Under the pieces are notes generated by a model, which saw nothing but the letters and a program-made list of their open reading frames with translations, did no database searches and was not told the DNA's origin. The position numbers and the translations under genes were made by a program. A stretch of 10,465 nucleotides of DNA. Source: JACJWR01 sp964556255. Its GTDB lineage: Bacteria > Actinomycetota > Actinomycetes > S36-B12 > UBA10799. The DNA is taken from positions 1-10,465 of the forward strand of contig CAZKVQ010000071.1 of NCBI GenBank assembly GCA_964556255.1, in the 5' to 3' direction. Position 1 is the first letter of the stretch; every line of letters begins with the position of its first letter. This document shows, one piece after another, positions 1 to 6,586 of this stretch.

Positions 1-53
1 AGAGCAAGCGGCTCATAATCGCTGTGTCGCCGGTTCAAGTCCGGCCTCCGCTA
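1..53 (+). tRNA. metT: tRNA-Met (CAU), 5' end cut by the window edge
   Basis: This is the 3' part of a tRNA gene. The anticodon stem pairs 7-11 with 19-23 around a seven-base loop, with anticodon CAT at 14-16. The T arm pairs 29-33 with 41-45 around the loop TTCAAGT, and the 3' acceptor strand is 46-52 with discriminator A at 53. About 20 bases (5' acceptor strand and most of the D arm) lie outside the window. The CCA end is not encoded, since ACAA follows. CAT could also mean initiator or lysidine-type tRNA-Ile. The place directly before rpmG matches elongator tRNA-Met in other actinobacteria, so that is the preferred reading by inference. Confidence 0.88.
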
Positions 54-87
54 CAAATGTTCCCCTCATACCCGAAAGGCAAGTGCC

Positions 88-255
88 GTGGCCAAGGCCT
101 CAGACGTACGCCCCAAGATCACCCTCGCATGCGCTGACTGCAAAGAGCGCAACTACATCACGAAGAAGAACCGGCGGAACAATCCCGACCGGCTCGAGAT
201 GAAGAAGTACTGCCCGCGCTGCAACCACCACACCGAGCACAAGGAAACCCGCTAG
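88..255 (+). CDS. rpmG: 50S ribosomal protein L33 (zinc-ribbon form)
   Basis: This is a small ribosomal protein of the large subunit, 55 residues, the usual L33 length. It starts at GTG 88, with GAAAGG at 74-79 as a ribosome binding site. The start of the protein is MAKASDVRPKITLACADCKE. Two CxxC pairs, C15/C18 and C42/C45, form the zinc knuckle, so this is the zinc-containing form. Actinobacteria often carry a second, zinc-free L33 that replaces it when zinc is scarce; whether this genome has one cannot be seen here. The gene lies 34 bases after the tRNA-Met and may share its transcript. Its position before hadA/hadB-type genes is conserved in actinobacteria (established knowledge). Confidence 0.95.
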   Translation: MAKASDVRPKITLACADCKERNYITKKNRRNNPDRLEMKKYCPRCNHHTEHKETR

Positions 256-313
256 CCACCTTTCGCCGCCACCGCCCTGCGGGAACAACCGTGGCGCCGA
301 GCGGTAGCGTGCG

Positions 314-333
314 TGCTGAAAACTCTTTCAGCA
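314..333. repeat. Perfect inverted repeat before the SDR gene, possible operator
   Basis: The arms TGCTGAAA (314-321) and TTTCAGCA (326-333) are perfectly complementary, separated by ACTC. The repeat sits 23 bases before the SDR start codon, in the 101-base gap after rpmG. It is more AT-rich than its surroundings and has no T-run behind it, so it does not look like an intrinsic terminator. Its symmetry and position suggest a protein-binding site or an mRNA hairpin. The function is inferred only from position and symmetry. Confidence 0.45.
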
Positions 334-356
334 GGTTCTCGACGCGGGAGGCACGT

Positions 357-1166
357 ATGGGCAGGTTGTCAGGCAAGGTTGCCATCGTCACCGGGGGTGG
401 CAGGGGAATCGGAGCGGCGACCGCCGCCCGGCTGGCCGCCGACGGTGCGAGCGTCGTGGTGAACGACATCGATGCCGAGCCGGCCGACGAGAGCGTCTCG
501 GCAATCCTGGCAAACGGCGGTACCGCTGTCGCCTGCGTGGCGAACACCGTCGACTTCGCCGAAGCGGAACGCCTGGTCGCCAGCACCATCGAGCACTTCG
601 GCACCGTTGACATCCTGATCAACAACGCCGGGGCAACCCGCGACAAGATGTTCCACCTGATGGACGACGAGATGTTCGACTTCGTCCTCGATGCCAACCT
701 GCGGACCGCCTTCCACACGTCACGAGCGGTGGTACCGGTGATGCGCGACGCGGCGAAAGCCGAGATCGGCAGCGAAGGTCGTCCCGCCCACAACCGCAAG
801 ATCGTCTTCACCTCCTCGGTTGCCGCGATCATGGGCAATCCCGGGCAGGTCAACTACACGGCGGCCAAGGGCGGTCTGATCGCCGTCACCAAGACCCTTG
901 CCCGCGAACTCGGGCCGTTCGGCATCAACGTCAACGCCGTCGCACCCGGCTTCATCGAGACCCGGATGACGGCGGCGAAGAAGCCCGGTGAGACAGCGGG
1001 CGTTCCAGAGGAGATGCGGCAGATGGCACGGATGATGATCTCGCTCGGGCGCTTCGGCGCGCCGGAAGAGATCGCGGGTGTGCACGCGTTCCTGGCATCG
1101 TCCGACTCCGACTACGTGTCGGGCGTGACCATTCCGGTCACGGGCGGTCAGATCGGCGGCATGTAG
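357..1166 (+). CDS. Short-chain dehydrogenase/reductase, 3-oxoacyl reductase or 3-hydroxyacyl dehydrogenase type
   Basis: This 269-residue protein is a classical SDR with a Rossmann fold. It shows the cofactor motif TGGGRGIG (12-19), NNAG (89-92), and the catalytic set N114, S154, Y167 and K171. The acidic residue D37 at the end of the second strand (VVVNDID) is usually linked to NAD(H) rather than NADP(H), as in peroxisomal multifunctional enzymes. A loop of about 20 residues (130-148) before the catalytic Ser is longer than in typical FabG. The start ATG 357 has GGGAG at 346-350; an upstream in-frame GTG at 291 has no better signal. The next gene starts directly after its stop, and it pairs with HadA/HadB-like dehydratase genes, so a substrate carried on CoA or ACP is inferred. 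The exact substrate, and whether it reduces or oxidises, are unknown. Confidence 0.85.
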   Translation: MGRLSGKVAIVTGGGRGIGAATAARLAADGASVVVNDIDAEPADESVSAILANGGTAVACVANTVDFAEAERLVASTIEHFGTVDILINNAGATRDKMFHLMDDEMFDFVLDANLRTAFHTSRAVVPVMRDAAKAEIGSEGRPAHNRKIVFTSSVAAIMGNPGQVNYTAAKGGLIAVTKTLARELGPFGINVNAVAPGFIETRMTAAKKPGETAGVPEEMRQMARMMISLGRFGAPEEIAGVHAFLASSDSDYVSGVTIPVTGGQIGGM

Positions 1167-1628
1167 ATGGGGCTCAATGCAGAGCTGGTCGGCAAGCGTT
1201 ACCCGACCACTGAGCCGTATCTGGTGGGGCGCGAGAAGGTGCGTGAGTTCGCCACCGCCATCGGCGACTCAAACCCGAACTACCACGATCTGGAGGTCGC
1301 GCGGGCGAACGGTTATCCGGACCTCATCGCGCCGCCGACCTTCCCTTTCGTTCTGACCATCAAGGCGATGGCAGGAGCCATGTTCGACCCCGAACTGGGT
1401 GTGGACTACTCGCGCATCGTGCATGGTGAGCAGAGTTTCGAGTACGCGCGCCCGCTGGTGGCGGGCGACGAGGTAGTGGTCAAGGCCTCCTTGGAGAGCA
1501 TCTCCATCGCCGGTCGCAACGAGTTCCTGGTGACGAGGGCGGACGTCGAGACCGTCGCCGGCGAGCGAGTCGTCACCACCCGCTCCGTGCTGGTCTCACG
1601 CGGAACCGCACCGCAGGAGGAGTCATGA
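1167..1628 (+). CDS. hadA: HadA-like MaoC/FAS1-type dehydratase subunit (non-catalytic hot-dog)
   Basis: This 153-residue single hot-dog protein belongs to the MaoC N-terminal (FAS1-like) dehydratase family. Family features seen are the start VGKRY, the stretch VGREKVREFATAIGD (20-34), the APPTFPF segment near residues 55-61 and a late VAGDE turn. At the position of the hydratase catalytic His (the D-x4-H pattern starting at D34) there is Y39, so this subunit probably lacks activity alone and shapes the acyl-binding tunnel of a heterodimer, as mycobacterial HadA does with HadB. Its ATG follows the SDR stop with no gap, and it overlaps the next gene by four bases (ATGA), so the three are likely translationally coupled. 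The chain length of the substrate cannot be told from the sequence. Confidence 0.88.
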   Translation: MGLNAELVGKRYPTTEPYLVGREKVREFATAIGDSNPNYHDLEVARANGYPDLIAPPTFPFVLTIKAMAGAMFDPELGVDYSRIVHGEQSFEYARPLVAGDEVVVKASLESISIAGRNEFLVTRADVETVAGERVVTTRSVLVSRGTAPQEES

Positions 1629-2050
1629 CCTACACGGGTGAACCTCTCGAGGTGGGCCAGGAAGTTGCCACCGGCCGATTCGGTGTCCAGCGAATGAACC
1701 TGGTGATGTACTGCGGGGCCTCCGGCGATTTCAACGTGATCCATTGGAACTCGCGGCTGGCAAAGATGGTGGGACTGCCGGATGTCATCGCGCACGGCAT
1801 GTTCACGATGGCCGAAGCGGGTCGGGTCGTGACCGATTGGGTGGGTGACCCTGGGCTGGTGGAGTCCTTCAGCGTCAGGTTCACCAAGCCGGTGGTCGTT
1901 CCCGACGACGATCACGGTACCCACATCGACGTCACCGCCACGGTTGCCGAACTACTGGATGGCGACCGGGTACGGCTCGACCTGCAGGCCAGCGCGGACG
2001 GAGTGTCCGTACTGGGCCATGCCACCGCGGTGGTCAAGTTGCCGGCCTGA
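1625..2050 (+). CDS. hadB: HadB-like (R)-hydroxyacyl dehydratase, catalytic MaoC hot-dog subunit
   Basis: This 141-residue hot-dog protein carries the hydratase-2 active site: D35 and H40 in the motif SGDFNVIHWN, followed by IAHGMFTM (55-62), which closely parallels D36/H41 of mycobacterial HadB as I recall it. It should remove water from (R)-3-hydroxyacyl thioesters, or add it in reverse, in the cytoplasm, together with the preceding HadA-like subunit. The start ATG 1625 overlaps the hadA stop by four bases, and a strong AGGAGG lies at 1615-1620 inside hadA. In mycobacteria the equivalent complex acts in FAS-II mycolate elongation. No third hadC gene follows here, so mycolate synthesis cannot be assumed. 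MurB starts 25 bases downstream. Confidence 0.9.
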   Translation: MTYTGEPLEVGQEVATGRFGVQRMNLVMYCGASGDFNVIHWNSRLAKMVGLPDVIAHGMFTMAEAGRVVTDWVGDPGLVESFSVRFTKPVVVPDDDHGTHIDVTATVAELLDGDRVRLDLQASADGVSVLGHATAVVKLPA

Positions 2051-2075
2051 GGCCGAGACCCAGGACATTCGGACG

Positions 2076-3092
2076 ATGCTGCTGTCGGAATTGACGACCC
2101 TGCGTGTCGGGGGGCCCTGTGCCGACGTTGTGGTGGCGGACTCGGAGGCAGCGCTGATCGAGGCGGTCGGGGACGCGGACGCAGCCCGAGTGCCGGTGCT
2201 GCTGCTGGGGGGTGGCAGCAACCTGCTGATCTCCGACGTGGGTTTCGAAGGACGCGTCGTGCTCGTGCGGAGCGAGGGGTGGGAGACGGCGGGCGATCTG
2301 GTGACGGTGGCCGCCGGCGAATCCTGGTCGGGGTTCGTCACGTCGATGGTGTCCGAGTCGCGCGCTGGCGTGGAGGCGCTCTCCGGTATCCCGGGTGCGG
2401 TCGGAGCGACCCCGTTCCAGAACGTCGGGGCGTACGGGGCCGAGGTGGCCGACACGATTCGCACGGTCCGTGCCTTCGATCGCCGCCTCGGCACGGAGGT
2501 CAGGCTGACGGCCGACCAATGCGGCTTCGGGTACCGCAGCAGCATCTTCAAATCCGACCCGCAGCGTTACCTGATCCTGGAGGTGACGTTCGAGCTGCCC
2601 CGACGGGAGTCCTCGGCGCCGGTGCGTTACTCGGAACTCGCGCGGACGATCGGGGTGGACGTGGGTGCGGTGGCGGCCATCGAGGAGGTCGCCGGAGCGG
2701 TGTTGTCGCTGCGGCGGGCGAAGGGGATGGTCCTCGACGATGCTGACCACGACACTTGGAGCGCCGGATCCTTCTTCACCAATCCCGTGATGTCCGCAGC
2801 AGCGGCAGCGGACATCCTGCCCGTCGAGGCGCCCCGATACCCGGCCCCGCTGGGAGCGGTCAAAACCAGTGCGGCCTGGCTCATCGAGCATGCCGGCTTC
2901 AGCAAGGGATACCGGGTTCGCCCGGGTGCGCCCGCGTCGCTGAGCGGCAAGCACACCCTCGCATTGACCAACCGTGGTGGTGCCAACGCACTCGACATGC
3001 TGGAACTCGCCCGTGCTGTTCGTGACGGGGTGGTGGCGGAGTTCGAGATCGATTTGCTGCCCGAACCGATCCTGGTGGGCTGCTCGCTCTAG
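2076..3092 (+). CDS. murB: UDP-N-acetylenolpyruvoylglucosamine reductase MurB
   Basis: MurB reduces UDP-GlcNAc-enolpyruvate to UDP-MurNAc with NADPH and bound FAD, the second committed step of peptidoglycan precursor synthesis in the cytoplasm. The 338 residues fit the E. coli-like (type I) length. Seen are the N-terminal TTLRVGG, the FAD loop LLGGGSNLLISD (43-54), GIPGAVGATPFQNVGAYG (104-121), the catalytic Arg in YRSSIF (R154), the proton-donor Ser in AGSFFTNP (S232), and the C-terminal Glu in LLPEPILVG (E330). ATG 2076 is chosen because homology begins at once and the upstream reading frame overlaps hadB. The binding site before it is weak, so translation may depend on coupling to hadB, whose stop is 25 bases upstream. 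Convergent with the aminotransferase. Confidence 0.95.
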   Translation: MLLSELTTLRVGGPCADVVVADSEAALIEAVGDADAARVPVLLLGGGSNLLISDVGFEGRVVLVRSEGWETAGDLVTVAAGESWSGFVTSMVSESRAGVEALSGIPGAVGATPFQNVGAYGAEVADTIRTVRAFDRRLGTEVRLTADQCGFGYRSSIFKSDPQRYLILEVTFELPRRESSAPVRYSELARTIGVDVGAVAAIEEVAGAVLSLRRAKGMVLDDADHDTWSAGSFFTNPVMSAAAAADILPVEAPRYPAPLGAVKTSAAWLIEHAGFSKGYRVRPGAPASLSGKHTLALTNRGGANALDMLELARAVRDGVVAEFEIDLLPEPILVGCSL

Positions 3093-3140
3093 CGCCCGCT
3101 GACCGGCCCCTGCTCGCGGTTGAACTACCTCGCGGTCGAT

Positions 3141-4343
3141 CTACTCGGAGAGCAGGGAGGCTATTCGACCCACGCCTTCTTCCAGGTCGGCGTCGCTGAG
3201 GGCGTAGGAGAATCGAAGGTATCCCGGCGTGCCGAAGGCCTCACCGGGCACGACCGCCACTTCGGCCTCGTCCAGGATGATTCCGGCCAGATCGGTCGAC
3301 GTGGTGGGCACTCGGCCCCGGATCTCGCGACCCAGCACATCCTTGACACTGGGGTAGGCATAGAACGCGCCCAGCGGCTCCGGGCAGGTCACCCCGGGGA
3401 TCGCATTCAGCAGTTCCACGATCCGCCGTCGCCGCCGATCGAAGGCTGTGCGCATGGTCGCAACTGCCGACAGGTCGCCTGATACGGCCGCGAGTGCGGC
3501 CGCCTGCGACACATTCGCCACGTTGGACGTGGCGTGGGACTGCAAGTTCGTCGCCGCCTTGGTGATGTCGGGCGGGGCGATCAGCCAGCCGACCCGCCAG
3601 CCGGTCATGGCATACGTCTTGGCGACGCCGTTGACGACGATGCAACGGTCGGCCAGTTCCGGCACCAACTCGGGCATCGAGGTGAACGAGGCGTCCCCGT
3701 AGACCAGATGCTCGTAGATCTCATCCGTGACAACCCAGATGCCACGCTCCGCGGCCCAACGGCCGATCTCAGCCACCTGTTCCGGCGGATACACCGCTCC
3801 GGTGGGGTTCGACGGTGAGACGAACACGAGTGCTTTCGTCGCGTCGGTGGTGGCCGCCTCGAGCTGCTCGACGGTGGCGAGATAGCCACTGGCCACGTCC
3901 GTCATGACGACGGTCGGAACCCCGCCTGCCAGTTGGATCGACTCCGGGTAGGTAGTCCAGTAGGGCGCCGGCAACAGTACCTCGTCACCCGGATCCAGAA
4001 GGGCCGCGAAAGCGTTGTAGAGGGCCTGCTTGCCGCCGTTCGTCACGAGAACCTGGTTGGCCTCAACGACGTATCCGGAGTCCCGGGCCGTTTTGGTGAC
4101 GATGGCGGACTTGAGCGCAGGAAGCCCGCCCGCAGGCGTGTATCGGTGCATGGCGGGGTCCGAGCAGGCCTTCACGGCCGCCTCGACGATGTAGTCGGGT
4201 GTCGGGAAGTCGGGCTCACCCGCACCGAACCCGATCACGGGGCGACCGGCGGCCTTGAGGGCCTTGGCCTTCGCGTCGACGGCCAAGGTGGCCGACTCTG
4301 CGATGGCGGAGATACGGGCGGATACGCGCTTGTCTCTCGGCAT
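3141..4343 (-). CDS. aspC: Aspartate-type aminotransferase, PLP-dependent class I (fold type I)
   Basis: This is a PLP enzyme of about 400 residues of the 1-beta aspartate aminotransferase group, exchanging amino groups between amino acids such as aspartate or glutamate and 2-oxoacids. Numbering from GTG 4349, it shows RVSARISAIAESATLAVDAK at the start, NGGKQALYNAF (104-114), PSNPTG with N181, TDEIYEHL with D209 and Y212, the Schiff-base lysine K244 in GVAKTYAMTGWRVG, R252, and a C-terminal substrate Arg in YLRFSYA (R379). Some members of this group also act on prephenate; that cannot be excluded. ATG 4343 is used as the start. GTG 4349 would add two residues; neither has a clear ribosome binding site. 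It is the only minus-strand gene and points away from tRNA-Trp, as in streptomycetes as I recall. Confidence 0.92.
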   Translation of the reverse strand: MPRDKRVSARISAIAESATLAVDAKAKALKAAGRPVIGFGAGEPDFPTPDYIVEAAVKACSDPAMHRYTPAGGLPALKSAIVTKTARDSGYVVEANQVLVTNGGKQALYNAFAALLDPGDEVLLPAPYWTTYPESIQLAGGVPTVVMTDVASGYLATVEQLEAATTDATKALVFVSPSNPTGAVYPPEQVAEIGRWAAERGIWVVTDEIYEHLVYGDASFTSMPELVPELADRCIVVNGVAKTYAMTGWRVGWLIAPPDITKAATNLQSHATSNVANVSQAAALAAVSGDLSAVATMRTAFDRRRRRIVELLNAIPGVTCPEPLGAFYAYPSVKDVLGREIRGRVPTTSTDLAGIILDEAEVAVVPGEAFGTPGYLRFSYALSDADLEEGVGRIASLLSE

Positions 4344-4412
4344 GGTCACATTGTTGCCGATGCGCCCGGGCGAGGCGCGGCCCCGGGTGTCCGTCGCCCC
4401 GCGCAGTTACCG

Positions 4413-4418
4413 TATTCT
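4413..4418 (+). promoter_or_regulatory. Possible -10 element for the tRNA-Trp/secE transcript
   Basis: The 147-base divergent spacer (4344-4490) between the aminotransferase and tRNA-Trp must hold promoters for both directions. TATTCT at 4413-4418 fits the actinobacterial TANNNT pattern and lies in the only AT-richer patch (GTTACCGTATTCTTG). No convincing -35 is visible. It would place a transcript start about 65 bases before the tRNA. On the other strand the same patch holds TACGGT, which could serve the aminotransferase. This is a weak call from sequence alone. Confidence 0.25.
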
Positions 4419-4490
4419 TGTCGGCGGTGCCTTCGGTGCCGTGCGCGAGCCTGCCTTGTGGCGGGTATGTGAACGGTCCGCTGGTTCCGT

Positions 4491-4563
4491 AGGGTCGTAG
4501 CTCAATTGGCAGAGCACCGGTCTCCAAAACCGGGGGTTGTGGGTTCAAGTCCCTCCGACCCTG
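4491..4563 (+). tRNA. trpT: tRNA-Trp (CCA)
   Basis: This is a complete 73-base tRNA body. The acceptor strands AGGGTCG (4491-4497) and CGACCCT (4556-4562) pair fully, with discriminator G at 4563. The anticodon arm pairs CCGGT (4517-4521) with ACCGG (4529-4533) around the loop CTCCAAA, giving anticodon CCA at 4524-4526. The T loop is TTCAAGT. The 3' CCA is not encoded. It sits 75 bases before secE, a conserved actinobacterial arrangement, and is probably processed from a shared transcript. Confidence 0.97.
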
Positions 4564-4638
4564 CGAAGCGACCTGCACCGCCCCGGCGACCGTCGGGGTT
4601 TGATCCCACCGGCTATGGCCGGCCCAACGGAGGTTCGA

Positions 4639-5031
4639 GTGAGCGAAGACGACGACGCCCAGTCGTCCGATGCCTCCGACCGGGGGGATCAGCAGGGCGC
4701 GGCGGACGACGGCGGGACATCCTCGGCCGTGGAGAAGTCGAGCAGCAAGCGGGGCTCGGGCGACGTCGACAAAGCACGCAAGGGCGATGGCAAGGCGGTC
4801 AACAAGCAGGCCAAGAAGAAGGCCAAGGCGGACAAACCGGGACTGATTGCCCGGTTCCGACTCTTCCTACGCCAGGTGATCGCGGAGCTCCGCAAGGTCA
4901 TCTGGCCGACGAGGTCGGAGTTGATCTCCTATACCGGGGTTGTCCTGGTGTTCGTGGTCATCATGGCGCTGATCCTGGCGGCATACGACTTCGCATTCGC
5001 CAAGGCGGTGTTCTTCGTCTTCGGCCAGTAG
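4639..5031 (+). CDS. secE: Preprotein translocase subunit SecE
   Basis: SecE clamps SecY in the SecYEG channel of the cytoplasmic membrane. The 130-residue product has a charged, low-complexity N-terminal arm (about 1-66: acidic first, then rich in Lys), the amphipathic SecE signature ELRKVIWPTRSEL (83-95), and one membrane helix (about 97-117, SYTGVVLVFVVIMALILAAY). This is the single-helix bacterial type with a long actinobacterial-style cytoplasmic arm. The start GTG 4639 is preceded by GGAGG at 4628-4632, with six bases between; an in-frame ATG at 4615 lacks such a site. It lies between tRNA-Trp and nusG, and the secE-nusG pair is conserved across bacteria. Confidence 0.94.
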   Translation: MSEDDDAQSSDASDRGDQQGAADDGGTSSAVEKSSSKRGSGDVDKARKGDGKAVNKQAKKKAKADKPGLIARFRLFLRQVIAELRKVIWPTRSELISYTGVVLVFVVIMALILAAYDFAFAKAVFFVFGQ

Positions 5032-5098
5032 CACCGACAGCGCAGTATCACAGCCCACACCTACCAACGTGAACGATCGAGCCCCAGGAAGGACGACA

Positions 5099-5998
5099 GT
5101 GTCCGACATTCACTCCACACCCGAGCACGTCGACACGTCCGCCATCGACGAGAGCCCGGATGTCGACGAGACCCCGGATGTTGTGGCGGAGAGCGCCGAG
5201 CAGGCTGCAGCGGCGGATGAGTTCGTCTCCACAACCGATGCCGCCGCACAGGTGGTCGAGGCGATCGGGGAGAACGAGTCGGCGGCCGCGCCCGACGAGG
5301 TCGAAGCCGAACTGGTCGAGCTCGCCGAGGTCGAGGCGCTCGCCGATGCCGAGGTGCCACTGCCGGACGCGGACGAGGAGGGTGAGGAGGACCCGCTCGA
5401 GGAGTTCCGTCGCACTCTGCTGGAGGCTCCCGGCGACTGGTACGTCATCCATTCCTACTCGGGATACGAGAACCGGGTGCGGACGAACCTCGAGTCACGG
5501 GTGACCTCCATGCATCTGGAGGACGACATCTTCCAGGTTGAGGTTCCGGTCGAGGAAGTGACCGAGATCAAGCAGGGGCAGCGCAAGCAGGTCAAGCGCA
5601 ACAAGTACCCCGGATACGTGCTCGTTCGCATGTACCTGACCGACGAGTCCTGGGGCGCAGTCCGGCATACGCCCGGGGTCACCGGCTTCGTCGGTCACGG
5701 CAGCGCCCCGGTGCCGCTGTCACTGTCCGAGGTCGAGAAGATGTTGGCGCCCGAACCGGCCGCAGCACCCGCGACCGTTGGCGGTTCGACGGCCCCGACC
5801 GCCGCCAGCCCAACCGAAGTGACCGAGATCGACGTCACCGTCGGCGACTCCGTGACGGTCATCGATGGACCGTTCGCCACCCTGCACGCCACCGTGTCGG
5901 AGATCAATCTGGACGCCCAGAAGGTCACCGGCCTCGTGGAGATCTTCGGCCGGGAGACCCCGGTCGAACTCAGCTTCAGCCAGATCCAGAAGAACTAG
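5099..5998 (+). CDS. nusG: Transcription termination/antitermination factor NusG
   Basis: NusG binds RNA polymerase through its NGN domain and links to Rho or ribosomal protein S10 through its KOW domain. The 299-residue product has an acidic, Ala/Glu/Asp-rich tail at the N terminus (1-110), the NGN domain (about 112-217, starting WYVIHSYSGYENRVR, with KYPGYVLVRM and HTPGVTGFVG), a Pro/Ala/Thr linker (about 218-243), and the KOW domain (about 246-299, VGDSVTVIDGPFATLHATVSEIN, ending IFGRETPVELSFSQIQKN). A long acidic N-terminal tail is usual in actinobacteria. GTG 5099 is chosen because AGGAAGG (5086-5092) is well spaced; a GTG at 5069 in frame is less likely. The gene is 14 bases before rplK and probably co-transcribed with it. 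Confidence 0.95.
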   Translation: MSDIHSTPEHVDTSAIDESPDVDETPDVVAESAEQAAAADEFVSTTDAAAQVVEAIGENESAAAPDEVEAELVELAEVEALADAEVPLPDADEEGEEDPLEEFRRTLLEAPGDWYVIHSYSGYENRVRTNLESRVTSMHLEDDIFQVEVPVEEVTEIKQGQRKQVKRNKYPGYVLVRMYLTDESWGAVRHTPGVTGFVGHGSAPVPLSLSEVEKMLAPEPAAAPATVGGSTAPTAASPTEVTEIDVTVGDSVTVIDGPFATLHATVSEINLDAQKVTGLVEIFGRETPVELSFSQIQKN

Positions 5999-6012
5999 GA
6001 ACAGGAATAGCA

Positions 6013-6441
6013 ATGGCCCCCAAGAAGAAGGTCGCCGGCCTGATCAAGTTGCAGATCCAGGCGGGTGCGGCCAACCCAGCCCCGCCGGTTGGTCCTGCGC
6101 TCGGTCAGCACGGTGTCAACATCATGGAGTTCTGCAAGGCCTACAACGCGGCCACCGAGTCGCAGCGCGGCCAGGTGGTCCCAGTGGAGATCACCGTCTA
6201 CGAGGATCGGTCGTTCTCGTTCATCACCAAGACACCACCCGCCGCCAAGTTGGTGCTGAAGGCGGCCGGCGTCGATAAGGGCGCCGCGAATCCGCTGAAG
6301 CCGGTCGCCAAGATCACCAAGGCGCAGGTGCGCGAGATCGCCGAACTGAAGATGCCCGACCTGAACGCCAACGACGTCGACGCCGCGATGAAGATCGTCG
6401 AGGGCACCGCCCGCTCGATGGGTGTCACGGTCGTCGACTGA
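6013..6441 (+). CDS. rplK: 50S ribosomal protein L11
   Basis: L11 binds 23S rRNA in the GTPase-associated centre of the large subunit, where elongation factors and RelA-type stringent response enzymes act. The 142-residue product is full length. The N-terminal domain carries the Pro-rich helix region NPAPPVGPALGQHGVNIMEF (21-40), with P22 and P25, the positions where substitutions give thiopeptide resistance in other bacteria; both are unchanged here. The C-terminal RNA-binding domain (about 74-142) includes KTPPAAKLVLKAAG and ends MGVTVVD. The start is ATG 6013 with AGGA-type signals just upstream. It follows nusG closely and is followed by a spacer of 145 bases before rplA, longer than usual for this pair. 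Confidence 0.97.
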   Translation: MAPKKKVAGLIKLQIQAGAANPAPPVGPALGQHGVNIMEFCKAYNAATESQRGQVVPVEITVYEDRSFSFITKTPPAAKLVLKAAGVDKGAANPLKPVAKITKAQVREIAELKMPDLNANDVDAAMKIVEGTARSMGVTVVD

Positions 6442-6488
6442 GCAGGACCCGCAGCACCCAGTCAGACCCCTAGCACGACCAGCGTTAC

Positions 6489-6512
6489 CCCCGGTACCGA
6501 CCGGTGCCGGGG
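6489..6512 (+). promoter_or_regulatory. Hairpin in the rplK-rplA spacer
   Basis: CCCCGGTACC (6489-6498) pairs with GGTGCCGGGG (6503-6512) over ten base pairs, one of them G-U, around a GACC loop. No T-run follows, so it is unlikely to be a simple terminator. A second short palindrome, TTCGCGAA (6522-6529), follows. It could be a processing site, a stability element, or part of a binding site for L1 or another ribosomal protein. The spacer 6442-6586 holds no gene that I can support. Confidence 0.5.
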
Positions 6513-6586
6513 CCGTGGGAGGTTCGCGAACGCGAGCCGCTCGACCACATCGTCGACACCGTCGTCGGCGAGGAAGAGGAATTGAC

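Noticed and set aside
291..356. Upstream GTG start for the SDR gene, adding 22 residues
   Set aside because: The extra residues do not look like an SDR start, they cover the inverted repeat, and ATG 357 has a well-placed GGGAG.
1845..2075. N-terminal extension of MurB overlapping hadB
   Set aside because: It is an out-of-frame reading of hadB with unusual composition; MurB homology begins at 2076.
2034..2954. Minus-strand open frame opposite murB
   Set aside because: It mirrors murB codon bias and has no family features.
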